DNA of 64,000 bases from contig OX393562.1 in assembly GCA_947652115.1 (NCBI GenBank), positions 22,129,651-22,193,650 of the forward strand, written 5' to 3'. Under the pieces are notes generated by a model. It was not told the origin of the DNA, made no database searches, and saw nothing but the letters and a program-made list of their open reading frames with translations. Numbering within the stretch: the first letter of the stretch is position 1; each line of letters begins with the position of its first letter. A program made the position numbers and the translations under genes. Positions 59,031-64,000 of this stretch are shown here, one piece after another. Origin of the DNA: Blastomussa wellsi. Taxonomy: Eukaryota > Cnidaria > Anthozoa > Scleractinia > Plerogyridae.

Positions 59031-62000
59031 GAAAGCAGTCGGTCGTTCGTTTTGGCTGTTTAAATATAATTTTTCACGTTGTTATTGTAAGATAGTTTTG
59101 TGCCGGTATGTAGATTCGTTGGTATGCAGGTTACGTAATTTTGCTAAGAAGTTAAGACGGAATCCGTTAGGACTTCGAGTATTTATTGGACAAAATTATG
59201 TACCAAAATTATTTACAACACCAAACTTCGAAGTTCCACTGAATTCCACTGAATCGCTTAAAAGATGTGAGACTTTTCCTATAGCTTGCGAGCTTTGAAA
59301 TTCATTTTCTCAGTCTCTGATAAGAAATTGTTGAACCAAAATTATTTACACATTATTGCAAACTTTTGAGTTACTGCTTCAAATATCTTATCAAAAGAAA
59401 TCTTTTCTAACAACACCAAACATCGAAAACAAATTTCGAAGTTCCACTATAATTCCACTGAATCGCTTAAGTACGATTTTACAAAATGGCTACACACAAG
59501 ATTTTGCCTATAGCTTGTGATCTTTAAAATTCATTTTCTCGAGCTCTGATAAGAAATTGTTGTCGGTGTTATCACAAATAATTACTTACATCCATACCTT
59601 TTTCTAAAGAGTAAAAAATAACGCAATATGATTTAAATTATTCTGTTACTCGATTTTTGTCCAACTTAAATAAATATTACTCAACTTCCTGATGGATTCC
59701 GTCTTTATATTTAAGGAGTTTGTCCGTTAGGAGTTGTCACTTCGACGGCATCTCTGCTTTTAATCAGTTCATTTTGGAAATTTTGTTAGTTAATTTCCGT
59801 GTTTTTGTTTACTACGTTTATTGCGTTAATAACTTTCCTACGGCAACTTATGTCTGATCAATAAAGGAGATGCCCCCTCCTATGTGACTGATGTTTTTCT
59901 TACTTTTACTAAGTTAGAAATTATTTTGTTTTCGTTTGACTGCAAAGTGATTACACAACAATAGCATTTATATTGTTCAAATGTCGCATATCACGGTTGT
60001 ACGCTGTAACATCAATAAGAGAAAGATAAAACAATTCCGAACATTTTACAAAAGAGTTCAAAGTTGGGCTCATTCACCCTCTCGACACATCGCCTAAATT
60101 CATCATATTTTTTTCTACTAATTTTGCTTAAGTCACCTAAAGTGGCCTCTGCAAATAAAACTAACTTTGTGGGTTATCTATTCTTGATTGGATGTTCTAC
60201 GTGTAATCCACTTCCTCCAAAGCACGTTTGTTAATTTCTTTTTTAATGATTGTATTTCTTTTTAAATTATCAACCATTAAGAAATAGACAAAAATTTCGG
60301 TTCAGGCCATCGCTGAATGACCGACAAACGGCACTTTCATCTTTAAATTCTTTCTTACACCATTTAGCGGTGAGTTTTAAGTATATTCTATGATCCAAAA
60401 GATCGAACATGATTGAGTCGATGGCGATAAAACTCGGTAGTCTGTAAGGCCACGCAATTAGGCATCATATGTGAACGTTCGAAGCCCATATTACTTACCT
60501 TTAGTTGGTGTAACATAACTATGCTATCTATGAGCATATGAGCACCTTCATACGGAATGAGAATTGAAGAAGCGGCATTTTAAAATACAAATGGTTTTTT
60601 TCACGTTAACAGATTAAGGGGGACCAATACAACGGCATTGCGGTTTTTCTTTTGCCAACTTCTTTTATTAATGGCTACGGCTCTCGCACTTCCGTTTCCC
60701 GTATTCTAAGACATTCAGTTGTTGCACTATTTCCATCCAAGAAATGTTTGAAAGCTGAACTACGAAGTCTCCGTCAACACAAGTTTTACGACCAGCACCT
60801 GCTGCTAGATATTATTATGCAGTCATCAAGTTTACTTCGTTTGGCCAAATCGCTTTTACAAAACGTCGCTCCTATCCTAACAAATTGAATGCATTTTATA
60901 TTGGATTTGATTTTTGGGCAAAGCAAAAAGTTTACACGGAACTCTCTTGACAGGCTGTATAAGCCTTAGAATGGTATAAAGGTTTATGCATTTTCTGCCA
61001 TTAGTTTGCGCAGCATAATAGCGAGCCGCGTCAGTCCGGTTTTCCTGTTAACATAAATTTGAACTTTGGATAAAAGTCAGTAAAACCTATAGCAAATAAC
61101 CTACTATAAAGGAAATATCCAAGAGTTAAAATTTAGTGTTGACTGGAAAGAAAAATGAATCTGTCAATATGTTTGTAGAAAGGCAAGACAAAGTGTAAGA
61201 CACGTGTTTAACAGCAAGGTTAAATCTCGACTTTACTTTACTTTAAAAATGTTTTAATCCTAAGAATCAGATTAAGGATCAGATTATTTTTAGCGTTAGT
61301 CGTCACCATTTGCTGAAACATTTTCTGATGAAAACCTCTGACTAAACTAAAATATTGTGGAATTTTCATTCTTTTCAACTACATCGAGTAAACAAATTCG
61401 ACGTGGCTCTCCATTTTGATACACGCATATTTGAAAATACTCATTAACATACATGGGATTTTTTTGGTGAGCGCGTTGAACTTTTAACGCCTCAAACCAA
61501 CTGTATTTTAATGAAATTTGCTTATATATTATGTGCCTATGAAAGCAAACTTTTGCTAATGCTCATAAAACGAAAAGGAAACAAACGACACCTTGTGCAC
61601 CTACTATCAGTACCGAATTGGTTATTCTTTTCAATTTTCAATCGAAATTCATGCTTTGAAGTTACTACTAGCTGCCTCTGTTGCAATAAACAAGTTTAAA
61701 AATAAACCGCGAGACTTTCTGAAATTAAAAAATAAGCAGCAACGCGGGGCTTATTACTACAAAAACCAACAATCTTTGTATTTACAGTACATACTTAGTT
61801 TACAGCATCGTTGACCAAGAAGATTATGGAGGAAAAATAAGTAAAGATCAAAAGCAACAATAAAAACTGTTTAGAGATTCACCTCACGCCAGCAGTTCTT
61901 ACACCGCATTGACTGTACCCAAAGGAGATCTCACTCACAAGGTAACTCCAAATTCAACTCAAATCTCGAAACTCAAATTTAATTAGTAGATATTTCTTAA

Positions 62001-63978
62001 ACCTGATATTTTTTAGAAGTTTTCCGGCCCAATTAAACTCTATTGAATTACACTGAAAGCTTTTCTTATGGTTTAAAAGGACCAAAGTACCGACATCAAA
62101 CGCATCTTACTGCCCAACCAATAATTTTTAGAGGAATTAGAGAATATTTTTCCTCGAAGCTTGTCATCTATTGATAAGCTTTCAGTCATTTATCTGAAGC
62201 TTTGTTTATATATGCTTGGAAGTGCCATTAATGTGGCGACATTCGTTTATTTTGTTCGATTGTTTTCTGTCCACTTTGGAAAAAACCGGTCAACTTACTA
62301 GAAAATTAAGTGAGATTATCAACGCTGGTGTATGATGCTTCGTTGATTTTTCAAAACGTGTAAATGCGCGTAAAAATCAGATGCGTTCTATTTTCGGATC
62401 TTTCCCGATCGTCTGCTTTGTTAATGAACCATTCACCGTAAATAGAAGCCGAAACCGGCAAAAATAAAATGAAATCCTTAAGCTTTGTAAAGACCGTCAT
62501 TCATGAACGCTGGAGTTTTGAGTCATCGATTCAATACAGTTAAAAAAAAGTGAAAATGCCAGACCATTGTTTACCTAAGCCGGAGGCAGCAGGCGGACTT
62601 TAGAGAAGGTGTGATGATAAAAAACTATTAAGCAAATGGCAACAACTTAACGCTAAAATAAAACTGATCCTTGAGAACAGCAACAATCATTTCTTTAAAG
62701 TAAAATCGTTAAAAGTTTAACCTTGCCGTTAAATTCATGGTCACAATTTTGAATTTTTCACAAATCTGTAAACATTTTGACGTATCCATTTAAATTTTCC
62801 TTCCAAACAACAAGAAATTAAAACACTCGGATATTCCTTTTAGCAGGTGCCGTGAACGTGTGCAAAAAGGGTAATATGTCCATTAACCAAAAAAACTAAA
62901 AAAGTACTTGCTTGGAAAAATATCCCCTAAAAGAAATTTACTTGGTAAAATATTTGTAGTTTAGGGCATAAAGTATTTACTTCTTTCGCAACTGAATTTC
63001 TTGATCATGAAGTGCTTTTTACTGGTAACGACCGTCACTGCATTGTGAAGACAGTTGGAACTGTTATCTTCCATCTAAGATTTAAGTCGGTTGTTTGGCT
63101 ACTTCAATGCAAATAGACTGCAAAGGAAGCTCAGGAATACAGGACTGCGAAAACAGTTCCAGCCAAAGATCGTTTTAGTAACCTACCTTGGATAAATGAA
63201 TCTGCCGAACCCTCTTTTTTTCCCGATGCTTTCTCAGGACCGAACTGTTGTGTAATTTGACAGAACACCCGTTAAAACTCGTGCTCACTCTCTACGCTTG
63301 TTCTTCTCATTTGCATTACAAAAAGCTGAATAAAGAAGCGAGACAATTTTAGAGACAAGCTTCAAACCTGTCGACACAAATTAACTGTGAAATAATTAAC
63401 CCAAAATAAGATTAACAAAAACGATGTTTGACCATTTGCTCCCTACGTTCATTGAGACGTCGACCTAAATAAAATAACAACAGCTAGTCTTTATCTGAAT
63501 TGAAACCTATGTCAGGCAGTACCTCTCGATCGTCGATCCATGCTTCGGTTGTATTGAAACTCACATTTATTTTACATTTCCACCCACATGGCCTCAACTG
63601 CTCTCGAGAGAATCCGTTTCAAAGCCTTTTATTTGAATTTGAAATCGTAGCTGTGCTCCCCTCTTGTTATTATTTTCATCGATAATCTATCTTCCTTGTC
63701 AGTCTTTTGTTGACTTTATACAAGTGCTTTACGGAATATTCACAACAAGTTATTGTTTTGTTGGTCTTAAGTCTGACCATGTATTCGTTTATTCATTTCA
63801 ACGGATGTCAGTCGTGTCGCCTATAAGTCGATTCGCCTGTACGAGTGCCCGCATCGAAGTCGATTCGCCTACACCATCTCAATCTTCCTGCTCGGAAGAT
63901 ATGGACGTAAAATTGCCAAGAGGCAATTAAATTTGTTTTGTTGCAGTTTCATTTGACAATAAAAAATTCTTAGATATT
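59031..63978. other. Gene-free right end
   Basis: No gene supported. Partial similarity between 59200-59300 and 59400-59540 (CGAAGTTCCACTGAATTCCA / CGAAGTTCCACTATAATTCC, then ATTCATTTTCTC and CTCTGATAAGAAATTGTTG) indicates a local ~240 bp tandem duplication. Frames such as 60652-60888 have no recognised domain. Confidence 0.4.
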
Positions 63979-64000
63979 CAGGGCCGTGGCTAGCAAGAGG
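63979..64000. repeat. Probable hAT-type MITE end, cut by the window edge
   Basis: The window ends with CAGGGCCGTGGCTAGCAAG. CAGGGNCG-type starts are typical of short hAT-like elements, and this resembles the CAGGGGCGGAT terminus at 9371. Only the first ~22 bp are visible. Confidence 0.4.

Overview
The window looks like genomic DNA from a cnidarian, most probably a stony coral or sea anemone. It is AT-rich, genes have short exons with GT-AG introns, and intergenic and intronic space is packed with small inverted-repeat elements, LINE remnants and a tRNA-derived SINE. The receptor and cytochrome b561 sequences are animal-like. No bacterial, organellar or viral gene organisation is seen. The species call is inference; no database was searched.

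Left end (1-10.3 kb). A broken YqaJ/lambda-exonuclease-type gene lies on the minus strand (61-1371). To its right, on the plus strand, I reconstructed ten exons (1806-10231) of a gene that has no long ORF. It carries the end of a DOMON domain, a complete cytochrome b561 transmembrane core with all four expected heme histidines, and a final membrane helix, which fits a ferric-chelate-reductase-1-like (FRRS1-like) protein. Its first exons are not visible. Its introns hold several foldback or MITE-like elements.

Middle and right (12.8-55.5 kb). Four intact class A (rhodopsin-family) GPCR genes alternate in strand: 12864-14550 (+), 16711-19211 (-), 42061-48247 (+) and 54363-55484 (-). Three of them are joined here to a tiny upstream coding exon (19-31 nt) that supplies the true ATG and ends in phase 1. 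All four share an extracellular-loop CxxxW signature, a W(F/V)(G/S)G loop and glycosylation sequons at the N terminus. Two end in the same LDT(K/Q)L tail. I read them as a diverged local family of neuropeptide-receptor-like GPCRs; ligands cannot be told from sequence.

Between the receptors (about 19-42 kb) the DNA is mostly repeats. At 34.9-37.4 kb a LINE reverse transcriptase is interrupted by a TA-flanked inverted-repeat element, which is itself interrupted by a 1.25 kb Penelope-like element with a perfect 14 bp target duplication. A 99% identical copy of that last element lies at 32.5-33.7 kb. Several of these elements carry a hammerhead-like CTGAnGA...GAAA motif. The right end (56-64 kb) holds another LINE 3' end and otherwise no gene I can support.
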